Source: a virus. From it: DNA of 20,920 nt. The notes below the pieces were generated by a model that did not search any database, was not told the DNA's origin, and saw only the letters and a program-made list of their open reading frames with translations. Positions 7,306-14,722 of the stretch are shown here, piece by piece. The DNA lies in IMG/VR virus record IMGVR_UViG_3300015374_000080, positions 1 to 20,920 of that record; one strand, given 5' to 3'. How positions within the stretch are numbered: position 1 is the first letter of the stretch; every line of letters starts with the position of its first letter. The translations under genes and the position numbers were made by a program.

Positions 7306-9781
7306 CAACAACCTTCTTCAGAATCTTGCGGCGAGCCTCATCAGTCACAATGCGATTGATAGTTAGCTCCACACGCTCTTCATCCCAATTGGCAGCACCC
7401 TCAATGTCTGCAAACTGAATCGAAAGCTCTGCTGGCACTGGCCTCCAAGCCAGAGTGCCGTTAGGATGTTCGTCTTCTTTCCAGGCCGCAGAGATCGTGA
7501 AAATTTCTCCATCTCGATCTTCACAGCCCTGGTCGGTGTCTCCGTGAATAGCGTCTAGAGCCTGTACTCTACGTAGCCCGCTTTCCTCCGCAGCCAGTAA
7601 CGTGCCCGCGTTGAACACATCTCGGGTTTCAGTACGAGCAATACGGCTGGCCTTCCAGGTTGGGAAATCGGTGAAGTGCTCTCGCACTCTCTTCGCCAAT
7701 TCCTGCTTCGAGGCGACGCCTTCCCGAAGTTGCGACGCAACAAATTTCTGGACCTCTTCTCGCGTAGTATTGGCAATTAGAGGAATAACTTTCTCAAGGT
7801 GATCGTTGACCCACGCCTCAATAGTGTCATCATCAGGCATCTTGCCGCCCTTAATGTCCTTCACCTCACCACGAGCAGCCCGCTTCATAATCGCTTTCAA
7901 AATTTCTTTGGTTCGGCGAATAGCACCTGGCCAACGAGACGAGTCCTTCCACTTTTTCAATAGGTCTGTGGCCTTCGCAAGCTCAACTATTTCGCCAGAA
8001 CCAGAAAGCTCGACAGACTCAGAAGATTTCTCAATTGCAATAGCAGCCTGCTCATATTCGTCTAGTTCTAGCTGACGGTACACATTATGTAGCTGGCGGG
8101 CGAAGCCCTTAATAGCTTTGTCCTCATAATGCTTCGTGTTGGGAAGATTTTCAACAAAATCCGTGCCAGCCGAAAGATGTACTGTGCCTTCGGAGCCACC
8201 AGTTTCGTAATAAGCACTGAATCCTGCTGGCGTGATGGTTACGCCAGTACCCCCAGCAGTAGACGGTGCCGTTACCGGAGCTTGAGCCGCAGCCGCAGCC
8301 TCTTCAATTTGACGCTGACGACGTTGCTGCACCTCAAAGGAGGCAAGCGGAATTCCTGCGTCATCAAGCAGCGCCTCAAGGTCAGCGAGCTTTAGAAGCT
8401 CGGCAGAACCGGCCTCCTGCTGGCCAATAAGCTGAATTACCTGCGTAGTGAAGTCTAAGTCCCTATCAGCAAAGCCCCCAATAACTAGCTTCGCGTTACC
8501 GCCCTGCTCTACGTAGTCTGCATAGTTAACTGCGAGCCATTGCGGGATTACCCAGCGGTTAATGTGGTCCTCAATCTGCTGAGAGAGGACAGCCTGGGAC
8601 TCGATGAAGGAGGAGCCAAGCTCGGCGGCAACATTTCTGGACGAGGTACCTCCGCCGCCTTCGATGAAGGCAAGCTCAGGAATCCACAGAGAACGAAGTT
8701 TTTGGACCTGCATGTCCTCAAGAGGATTATCGAACTGGGAGAAATCTACGGCCTCTTGGACGTACTCGAATTCCCACTTACGGATAGTTCCGCGACCGTT
8801 GATGTCTTCCCACGGCTCGGAAGGCAGAGCCAGAGAGCCACCGGAGCGCACACGGTCTGCAATTGCCAGCGCGTAGTCTGCATAAGTTACTTCTTGTCCT
8901 TGATCGTCAATGAATGAACCTTCAGGGTGGAAAATCTTGGTGCTCGGATCGCCCTTTCGCTCGAAAGCTCGGTCACGAATCGTCCAGATAAACCAGTAGC
9001 TCCACCAATAGCGGTACGCATAACCAAGACGCGGGTAGCCCCACAGTCGGTTGAAGTTAGCTTCACGCTCGTTGGTGACCCACAGCGAGTGGTACAAATC
9101 GATGTTGAAAGTATCCGTCTTTGTGGCCGTAGACTGAATTCCTGCAATAGCGTTAGCGCCCTCAGTGGAGTACGCAATACCATTGAATTCTCCTTGGCCC
9201 GTCCACATTGGTTCCACAATGTCTGGGGGTAGAGGCACAAAGGGCTTCCAACCAATCGCTGCAATATTTCCTTGATCCCATACCGGCTTCTCGGTCTGCT
9301 CACCTGTCTCTGGATTTGTTTCGATGAACGTCGCTGGTATCTGTTCCTTCTCTACAAACCGCTTTGCAATAGCTTGGAAACCGTAGTCGAGTGAGTTCAG
9401 GTAAGCAGACACGAGTGGGCCGTATATTTCACGCAGATCATGGTCGAGGTGCGCTGCAATCTGAGCGTTAGCTCCTTCGGGTCCTCTGGCGTCAATGTGC
9501 CACTTAGCCCTCATGTGAGGGGTCTTAATGAAAGACAAACCGAATGCCAGCATCGGGTCACGACGCATAGCATGTAGCTTCGAGAGGGGTATCCTCTCAA
9601 CTTCGAACGGCGATCCTAGGGTGTCGGCTGCTTGTCGCCAACCGCCGAAAAGCTGGGTCTGTGCCTGGACAGATGGTGCCTGTTCTTTGGAGGCAACAGA
9701 AGCGCGAATCCGGGCAGCCTCTTCTGGCGAGATAGACCCGTTATCAACTTGACCAGCTTTCCTAATACCAGTAGGAGCCAA
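7286..9781 (-). CDS. Portal protein fused to MuF-like domain, 831 aa
   Basis: The portal forms the dodecameric ring through which DNA is packaged. Residues about 50-480 have portal-type content (for example MRRDPMLAFGLSFIKTPHMR, followed by a Trp/Tyr-rich clip region). Then comes a short Ala/Pro linker (around 490-515). The C-terminal third is a MuF-like (phage Mu gpF, SPP1 gp7) domain: ARTETRDVFNAG at about 715-726, HGDTDQGCEDRDGEIF, and the EHPNGTLAWRPV block near 771-782, which carries the His-Pro-Asn-Gly signature. The order portal then MuF is usually two adjacent genes, so this is a fusion. The start is TTG, three bases after the terL stop, with a weak AGG upstream. No other start codon occurs nearby. 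Overlaps the next gene by 20 bases. Confidence 0.85.
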   Translation of the reverse strand: MAPTGIRKAGQVDNGSISPEEAARIRASVASKEQAPSVQAQTQLFGGWRQAADTLGSPFEVERIPLSKLHAMRRDPMLAFGLSFIKTPHMRAKWHIDARGPEGANAQIAAHLDHDLREIYGPLVSAYLNSLDYGFQAIAKRFVEKEQIPATFIETNPETGEQTEKPVWDQGNIAAIGWKPFVPLPPDIVEPMWTGQGEFNGIAYSTEGANAIAGIQSTATKTDTFNIDLYHSLWVTNEREANFNRLWGYPRLGYAYRYWWSYWFIWTIRDRAFERKGDPSTKIFHPEGSFIDDQGQEVTYADYALAIADRVRSGGSLALPSEPWEDINGRGTIRKWEFEYVQEAVDFSQFDNPLEDMQVQKLRSLWIPELAFIEGGGGTSSRNVAAELGSSFIESQAVLSQQIEDHINRWVIPQWLAVNYADYVEQGGNAKLVIGGFADRDLDFTTQVIQLIGQQEAGSAELLKLADLEALLDDAGIPLASFEVQQRRQRQIEEAAAAAQAPVTAPSTAGGTGVTITPAGFSAYYETGGSEGTVHLSAGTDFVENLPNTKHYEDKAIKGFARQLHNVYRQLELDEYEQAAIAIEKSSESVELSGSGEIVELAKATDLLKKWKDSSRWPGAIRRTKEILKAIMKRAARGEVKDIKGGKMPDDDTIEAWVNDHLEKVIPLIANTTREEVQKFVASQLREGVASKQELAKRVREHFTDFPTWKASRIARTETRDVFNAGTLLAAEESGLRRVQALDAIHGDTDQGCEDRDGEIFTISAAWKEDEHPNGTLAWRPVPAELSIQFADIEGAANWDEERVELTINRIVTDEARRKILKKVVDEAIRL

Positions 9782-9784
9782 AAT

Positions 9785-11647
9785 TTAGTACCTGTTATTG
9801 CGAACCCGAGTGACTGGCTCTCCTAGAGATTTACGCCAATCAGCGAATTCGTCACGCGCGTTACTTCTCAATGATAACGGTCCTTTGGGCTTTCGTGTAT
9901 CAATAATGTGAGTTTTTCTCTCAATTTTCTCTGCTTTAGGTACACGATTATCCGTTCCTAGTATCTTACCGCGTAAACGTAACAGGTTAATAACCATATA
10001 TCGGAAGTCTGCCATGGCGTGATTTAGACCCTCATCTAGCTCCTTGCCGGTCTTCTCATCACGTCGCCAAGCCTTCGCTTCCTTGATCCACATATCGCAA
10101 CGAATGTCAACTCGGAAAAGGTCATCATCACAGACCATTTCCCTACAAGCATCAAACTGAGGTTCCGCTTCACGACTGGCATGCCAGGAAGTTTTTAGCT
10201 TCATGTCTCGCCATGTCAGTGCAGCCATCTTGCCCTGCGGGTCAGCAAACCGCTCGGATACACGGAAGGGCCTTTCAAATCCCGCCTCCTCGCATGCCCG
10301 CTGCCACTTAGCTTCACGCGCCTTGACCATTACGCCTAACTTATCTGGCCCAATCTCTGCCATGTAAATTTCATCGAAGCAAACTAGAGTGCCTGCTCGA
10401 ATAGTTACGGCTTTCCCACGGAAATTAGTTACTTGAATGTCGTATTTAAGTAGCTGATACCAGTGAACTGAGTGGGGATCGGTCCCTCCCCAGTCCGTAG
10501 AGGTGAAGATAGGGCCGTCACCAGGATCAGGTAGGAAATCACGGATTACATGGTCTTCCTCACTGAAAGTAGGGAGGTAGTGCCACTTCATTTCAGGCTT
10601 CCGGCAGAGAATCTGAGCCTCGTAGGTCTCTACGTCATTTTCTCTGAAGCCCTTAATAAGGTCAGCTTGAGGCTGCCAGCCACGAGAACGAAAATAGTCA
10701 CCGCCACAGACATCAGCCAGTGTTCGGCGAGTTCCATCTTCGTTAAATCCTTTACCTATTTTGTCGCAGTTGCAGAGGGAACAGGGGTCCTCTCCAAGTT
10801 GGAGGAGGCGAGCTTTTCTTTCCTCCTCTGGGGCCTTTTGGCAATTAGGCACTTCCGAAGCCGTCTCCTTCTGGCACCAGATATAGAGCTTTCGAGGCGG
10901 TTCCATTCCTTCTTTGATGGCGTCATCAATTTCATTGATGAGTTGTTGTACACGTCCGTTAGGACCCTTCCGAGTTGAGGTTGATACGTCCTGCGGCAAC
11001 ATCATTAGACCGTTGTTTAGCTGCTTAGCTACGGTCATGTTCCTTGACTCTCGCCAAGTATCTTCGTGCATCAGTTCAATCTCGTCGGCATGAGCCAGCA
11101 TTGGGTGAGGACCGTTTACCTGTTCTTTGGTCGTTCCCAACACAGAAACTCTCGAACCATTGCGGAAAAAGGTGTCCTTCTGAAGAGAAGAAACAATTTC
11201 GGGCTTCAGATTTCCTTCACTATCCAGAATCCAGCCCTTAAGGTGGTTATACGCTACGTATGACTGATTCTCTACAGCACCGAAGGTGAGACCCCACGAA
11301 CCAGGCTTGAACCTGGCATTCAGCCAGTGGAGCACAGCGACCATGAAAGTTTTTCCACCTCCTCGTGGACCAACTCCCAGTGCGGCATTAACTCTTCCGA
11401 AGTAAAGATCGGCTAGGAACTGGAAGGGTGCGTCATGGTCAGGACAGACAGCAACCGTAGGGATAGCTAGTCCCAGGTTGAGACGAATCCAATCGTGTAA
11501 TTCTTTGTCGTCTCTCGGGCCATGCTTCTCCCAGTCCTCTTCATACTGCTTGTTTAACTCTAAGAGAGTTTGTAGCTGGTCATCTGACATATCTGCCAGG
11601 AACTCAGCCATAGCCTCCGGGTTAGACGGAATCTCTGTCTTCTTCAA
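9785..11647 (-). CDS. terL: Terminase large subunit
   Basis: This is the packaging motor: ATPase plus nuclease. The ATPase has Walker A GPRGGGKT at 93-100 and a Walker B-like AHADEIE with D188/E189. The nuclease has TDWGG (D385), the CFDEIY strand (E426) and NHAMADFRY (D547), the expected three acidic sites. Between the two domains lies a cysteine-rich stretch with six cysteines (C258, C269, C289, C292, C294 and C314, the core being CSLCNC), likely metal-binding and known to me from a subset of actinophage-type terminases. The start is uncertain. TTG at 11647 has AAGGA five bases upstream. ATG at 11611 follows GGAGG too closely. GTG at 11695 has no site. The residue numbers use 11647 (620 aa). 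The portal gene begins three bases after the stop. Confidence 0.95.
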   Translation of the reverse strand: MKKTEIPSNPEAMAEFLADMSDDQLQTLLELNKQYEEDWEKHGPRDDKELHDWIRLNLGLAIPTVAVCPDHDAPFQFLADLYFGRVNAALGVGPRGGGKTFMVAVLHWLNARFKPGSWGLTFGAVENQSYVAYNHLKGWILDSEGNLKPEIVSSLQKDTFFRNGSRVSVLGTTKEQVNGPHPMLAHADEIELMHEDTWRESRNMTVAKQLNNGLMMLPQDVSTSTRKGPNGRVQQLINEIDDAIKEGMEPPRKLYIWCQKETASEVPNCQKAPEEERKARLLQLGEDPCSLCNCDKIGKGFNEDGTRRTLADVCGGDYFRSRGWQPQADLIKGFRENDVETYEAQILCRKPEMKWHYLPTFSEEDHVIRDFLPDPGDGPIFTSTDWGGTDPHSVHWYQLLKYDIQVTNFRGKAVTIRAGTLVCFDEIYMAEIGPDKLGVMVKAREAKWQRACEEAGFERPFRVSERFADPQGKMAALTWRDMKLKTSWHASREAEPQFDACREMVCDDDLFRVDIRCDMWIKEAKAWRRDEKTGKELDEGLNHAMADFRYMVINLLRLRGKILGTDNRVPKAEKIERKTHIIDTRKPKGPLSLRSNARDEFADWRKSLGEPVTRVRNNRY

Positions 11648-11780
11648 CTGCTTCCTTTGTAATCTTTTCTGCGGCCATTTGCATAATCGCCGCACATATC
11701 AGGTCGTGCAGACGCGGATTTTTGGCAAGCGATGCCTTGATGCGCTCAATAACTACATCATCAGGCAGGAAAGTCGCCAT
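11622..11780 (-). CDS. Small helical ORF between terS and terL, 52 aa
   Basis: This frame starts with ATG inside the last 20 bases of the putative terS gene and ends in TAA inside or just before terL, depending on the terL start. The translation is a plausible folded helix pair: an amphipathic helix (PDDVVIERIKASLAKN) and a second one (LHDLICAAIMQMAAEKI) ending in an acidic tail. Without it, the bases between terS and terL would be the largest unexplained gap in the window. The ribosome site is weak (AGAAGAAG just before ATG). It may be translated by coupling to terS. Function unknown. Confidence 0.45.
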   Translation of the reverse strand: MATFLPDDVVIERIKASLAKNPRLHDLICAAIMQMAAEKITKEAVEEDRDSV

Positions 11781-12225
11781 CTTCTTCTACTACAGTTCCG
11801 TCAATCACGCCTGCCTCCAAGCGTTCACGAATGGCGGCACCGGCAGGACCATCCGTTAACTTCTCAGCAAGGAGCGCGATAATTCGTTCACGATCAAACT
11901 GCTTCGCATCTGCCTCGACCTCTTGCATAGTGAGCTTGGCCTGCTCCTTCTGAGTATTAAGCCAGGACTCAGCACCACGAAGACGAATAGCCATCGGCTG
12001 ATTATCTTGGACGGCAGCTTTGAAAACCTCTGTAATAAGTTCATGGTTTTCATTCGCTGCTTCCGCAACGCTGTCTAGAGCGTGACGATCAACCTTCTTA
12101 GGGCGACCGCCCATCTTGCCATATTCTGCTCCACCAAACTTGCCCTCTTTGTGTCGTTGGAGAGCTAGTTGGCGTAGCTTCTCGCGTGTCTCGGGAGCTA
12201 TTTCTCGTTTACGCTTCTCTGCCAT
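11761..12225 (-). CDS. terS: Putative small terminase subunit / DNA-binding protein
   Basis: The position immediately before the large terminase and the composition suggest a small terminase, which recognises the packaging site. The N-terminal 47 residues are strongly basic and contain FGGAEYGKMGGRPKKVDR, a conserved-looking Gly/Arg loop. Residues about 48-125 are helical (an oligomerisation or helix-turn-helix region). The C-terminus is acidic (VVEEDGDFPA). The length, 154 residues, fits small terminases. No clear ribosome site precedes the ATG, 15 bases after the previous stop. Small terminases are weakly conserved, so this rests mainly on context. A generic DNA-binding protein is possible. 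Confidence 0.55.
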   Translation of the reverse strand: MAEKRKREIAPETREKLRQLALQRHKEGKFGGAEYGKMGGRPKKVDRHALDSVAEAANENHELITEVFKAAVQDNQPMAIRLRGAESWLNTQKEQAKLTMQEVEADAKQFDRERIIALLAEKLTDGPAGAAIRERLEAGVIDGTVVEEDGDFPA

Positions 12226-12240
12226 AGCAGAGATTTTAGC

Positions 12241-12912
12241 TTAGTTACGATATAGCTCGGGATAAAGTTGTGAAAGGTGTGGACCGTTAAAATGGACTAA
12301 CACCATATCGACCCACTCTGGATCAACTCTGGTACGCGAGCCTGCCAGGATACGGGTGATCTTTTCCGGGTTCGGCACACCGCTGTTTTTGATTGCGGTG
12401 TAGCCTCCGCCTTCTGGCCACGCATCGTTAATCCATTTCACGAACGGACCCGTATCCACAATCATTCCGCTCTTATCACTACGCTCATCCACATCCCTGC
12501 CGAGGCCAATGCCTTTACGACGCCGGTACATCCTGCTCCACTCACGCTTCTTGGCTAGATAAGCCTCTTCACCAATACGTTCGCGGTACTTACGGGCTAC
12601 TTCCCGCTTCTTTTCGCGTACTAGTTCTGGATTCTCTTCACGACGCTTCTTAAGACGCCTTCTATTCTCTGCGTTCTTACACTCTTTGCAATGGGAGTCT
12701 GGGCGTAAGTAGATGGCGTGCTTATATCCAGCCGCCTCCATCTTGTACGCCTGATTCTTCCGGATATGGAACTCACTGATGTCGCGTTGCTCTGTATTGA
12801 AATACTTCATTTCTTTACAAATAGAACAACGCTTCTTACCTTCCTTTACCGGAGGGTACTTCTTGTAATATTCCTCCCGCCATTCCATAGACTGTTTAGA
12901 CGAGCCACTCAT
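12241..12912 (-). CDS. Zinc-binding protein with two CxxC knuckles and basic helix
   Basis: The ATG has AAGGA seven bases upstream. Residues 29-32 (CSIC) and 75-78 (CKEC) form a likely four-cysteine zinc site, with KEMKYFNTEQRDISEF between them. This layout recalls the treble-clef start of endonuclease VII/HNH-like phage proteins, but the HNH catalytic histidines and asparagine are not evident. A long Arg/Lys-rich helix follows (about 79-135). Residues about 160-223 look like a separate helical DNA-binding domain (GGYTAIKNSGVPNPEKITRI). It sits just before the putative small terminase, so it may be a packaging or regulatory DNA-binding protein. An inactive or cryptic nuclease is the alternative. 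Confidence 0.75.
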   Translation of the reverse strand: MSGSSKQSMEWREEYYKKYPPVKEGKKRCSICKEMKYFNTEQRDISEFHIRKNQAYKMEAAGYKHAIYLRPDSHCKECKNAENRRRLKKRREENPELVREKKREVARKYRERIGEEAYLAKKREWSRMYRRRKGIGLGRDVDERSDKSGMIVDTGPFVKWINDAWPEGGGYTAIKNSGVPNPEKITRILAGSRTRVDPEWVDMVLVHFNGPHLSQLYPELYRN

Positions 12913-13391
12913 TTCAATTTCCTTTCTAGTACAACTGGTCCTGCTAGTGCTGCTGCTGCGGCGTCAGCTTGATCTTGTCCTCCCAAATCCTGACGCTTCC
13001 ATTTAAATTGAGGATACTCAGTTTTTAACAAATCATATACTTCGTCTTTTTTAACTTTCTTATCCGGCCACAAGATAGATCGAATCTGAGTGTCCTTTGC
13101 CGTTACTACTTGTGCGCCACTTACCATCCCGGCAACTATAGCAACAGATTCAGCACGAGCTAGCGCTCTCATAGTTGTCATATTGCGGGTGTAAGAAGAT
13201 TCTGCAACGCAAATAAGATCGGGCTGGAAGGCGCGGCAAGAAAAGGTGAGGAAGTTAGACCACTCCACTAGGCGGCGAAATTGAGACTCCTTCTTATCGC
13301 CCTGCCATAGAAACACACCGCTGAGACGTTTATCCTCAACGTGCGCTACTGCGGCCAACATTGTTGCTGGGTCAACTCCTAGAACTCTCAT
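12909..13391 (-). CDS. ruvC: RuvC-like Holliday junction resolvase
   Basis: A structure-selective endonuclease that cuts four-way DNA junctions, needed before packaging if replication makes branched DNA. The RNase H-fold acidic residues match RuvC: D7 in RVLGVDPAT, E64 in ICVAESS, and D140/D143 in GGQDQADAAAAAL. The helix following E64 (MRALARAESVAIVAG) corresponds to the QARGV region of RuvC, and KDTQIRSILWPDKKVKKDEV corresponds to its basic wedge region. Length is 160 residues against about 173 for the bacterial enzyme. The ATG has no good ribosome site, so translation probably depends on the upstream microprotein. The stop overlaps the next start (ATGA). Confidence 0.9.
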   Translation of the reverse strand: MRVLGVDPATMLAAVAHVEDKRLSGVFLWQGDKKESQFRRLVEWSNFLTFSCRAFQPDLICVAESSYTRNMTTMRALARAESVAIVAGMVSGAQVVTAKDTQIRSILWPDKKVKKDEVYDLLKTEYPQFKWKRQDLGGQDQADAAAAALAGPVVLERKLK

Positions 13392-13467
13392 CTTTATCTA
13401 CATATTCCAGCCAAACTAAAGCTACGATAATAATTGCCAACGCGGCAAATATATCACCGGCGTCCAT
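13372..13467 (-). CDS. 31-residue single-pass membrane microprotein
   Basis: This ORF is too short for usual gene finders, but it fills the only large apparent gap between the 422-residue gene and ruvC. It starts with ATG and has a perfect AGGAGG nine bases upstream, the strongest ribosome site in this part of the operon. It ends in TGA. The translation opens MDAGD, followed by a hydrophobic helix IFAALAIIIVALVWLEYV (about residues 6-23) and a charged tail (DKDESSRS). By charge, with negative residues on both ends, orientation is unclear. It overlaps the upstream gene by 14 bases and ruvC by 20, so ruvC translation is probably coupled to it. A membrane anchor, holin-like or host-takeover role is possible. 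None is shown. Confidence 0.6.
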   Translation of the reverse strand: MDAGDIFAALAIIIVALVWLEYVDKDESSRS

Positions 13468-14722
13468 TTCTTTCTGCCTCCTGGTGCCTCATTGTCTCCA
13501 AACGACTGAGCATATCTACCTCTCGATAAAGTCCATCTCGCTGAGAGCGATAGGCTTCAACGTTCACCTCAAGCATATTCTCTCGCTGTATCCAGCGTTT
13601 CAATTCCTCGTTTTGCTCAATCTCTGAATTGATGTCGGCATTAGTTCGTTGATGATTCTGCTCATCGTATTTTACAGATTCGGAAAATAAAAATCCTCGA
13701 AGCTCCTTCACAGCCAACTTGGTTCGACGTAATTTTGCTTCTTCAAGCAATAATTTATAGTTGACTCGATAGGCCAGCGCATTGTAAGCGCCATAGGCTT
13801 TTTGCAGGGCTTTGTCGCTTAACTGCGTGAGGTCGAACGGCAAATCGAGGTCCTCAGAATGTGGTTCAGGCGGGACATGCAAGATGAGCTTGTTTACTTC
13901 AACTTCAGCATCCTTGACAAGCTCGTCGTACTGGTCTACTCCTCCACCTTCATCTTCAGGTCTCTCGCTACTTCCCTCGCTTCTCTCCTCTGCTTCCTCT
14001 CCTCCTGAGTCAGGTAGCTGTGGGGCTGCTTCCTCAGCTTCCCCCTCAGGCGCTTCCTCTCGCGGTGGCTCTTCTTCCTTCTCGGTCTGTCCGTGTTCCT
14101 TCGCAAGTTCTTCCTTTCGTTTCCTTACATATTCAAGTACACGCTTACGTGGACGTGCAGCATCCTCTTCATACATCTCAATGAATTCAAGCTTGTCGTC
14201 TACCTCTCCACTCTCAATACGTACCTTAAGCTCAGTGATACGTAATCCATCATACCCATCCCATGGAACAGTAGGAGCGTGTTCAAAGTTGTAATAAGGC
14301 TTACTTGCTAGCTCAACAATCTTTGCAATCTCTGGCGTCATTTCCTCTGGATCATAAGATGCCTTGATCCCTTCGATTAGCTCTTTAGCTTCTACTAGAA
14401 GCTCCTGCTCATCCTCTGGTGGATCGTTCGGATATAGCTCTAGCTTCTTACCTAGTACGAGAATTTCTTTAGCCGCAACAGCATTTACTTCACCATTCTG
14501 AGGTTCGCGCTGCATCTGGGCTGGTACCTTGCTCCAAATACCATCTCCGAAAAGCTCATAGCCTGCGGCCTCTAGCAACCTGTAGCCAGGCTTGGCCAGA
14601 TGACCTGACACGTAGGCTTCAAGTGCTTGAGTAACAGCCGCATCAGGCATTGCCTTTACACCAACTTCGTTTAAATATTCCTGCACATCCTGCGTTTCTT
14701 TTTCAGTCAACTCAACTGTCAT
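13454..14722 (-). CDS. Acidic-linker, coiled-coil protein, 422 aa
   Basis: The ATG at 14722 has AAGGAT just upstream. Three regions are visible. Residues 1-200 are mostly helical and include a small module at about 155-200 (WDGYDGLRITELKVRIESG and then MYEEDAARPRKRVLEYV), which resembles short YD...YE...R helical modules seen in DNA-associated actinobacterial proteins (memory, low certainty). Residues about 206-262 are a low-complexity Glu/Pro/Ser/Gly linker, very acidic. Residues about 294-422 are helical and probably coiled coil (LSDKALQKAYGAYNALAYRV onwards). There is no enzyme motif. Lying between a nuclease and RuvC, it could be a recombination mediator or scaffold, or a single-strand-mimicking acidic partner, but this is inference. 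Function unknown. Confidence 0.85.
   Translation of the reverse strand: MTVELTEKETQDVQEYLNEVGVKAMPDAAVTQALEAYVSGHLAKPGYRLLEAAGYELFGDGIWSKVPAQMQREPQNGEVNAVAAKEILVLGKKLELYPNDPPEDEQELLVEAKELIEGIKASYDPEEMTPEIAKIVELASKPYYNFEHAPTVPWDGYDGLRITELKVRIESGEVDDKLEFIEMYEEDAARPRKRVLEYVRKRKEELAKEHGQTEKEEEPPREEAPEGEAEEAAPQLPDSGGEEAEERSEGSSERPEDEGGGVDQYDELVKDAEVEVNKLILHVPPEPHSEDLDLPFDLTQLSDKALQKAYGAYNALAYRVNYKLLLEEAKLRRTKLAVKELRGFLFSESVKYDEQNHQRTNADINSEIEQNEELKRWIQRENMLEVNVEAYRSQRDGLYREVDMLSRLETMRHQEAERNGRR
13477..13482 (-). promoter_or_regulatory. Strong ribosome binding site of the membrane microprotein
   Basis: AGGAGG on the minus strand lies nine bases before the ATG at 13467. It matches the 16S rRNA tail over six bases and sits inside the end of the upstream gene. 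It is the main evidence that the 31-codon frame is translated. Confidence 0.65.

Noticed and set aside
8887-9303. 138-codon minus-strand frame inside the portal gene
   Set aside because: Shares the strand but is a shifted frame within portal coding sequence, Arg/Ser/Leu-rich, with no start signal. Treated as shadow rather than a nested gene.
10550-10978. 142-codon plus-strand frame within terL
   Set aside because: Lies entirely over conserved terminase coding sequence and looks like a shadow frame.
13812-14294. 160-codon open frame on the plus strand
   Set aside because: It is antisense to the acidic linker of the 422-residue gene. Glu/Pro/Ser-rich coding DNA gives long Ser/Ser-Pro open frames on the other strand by composition, and every other gene is on the minus strand.
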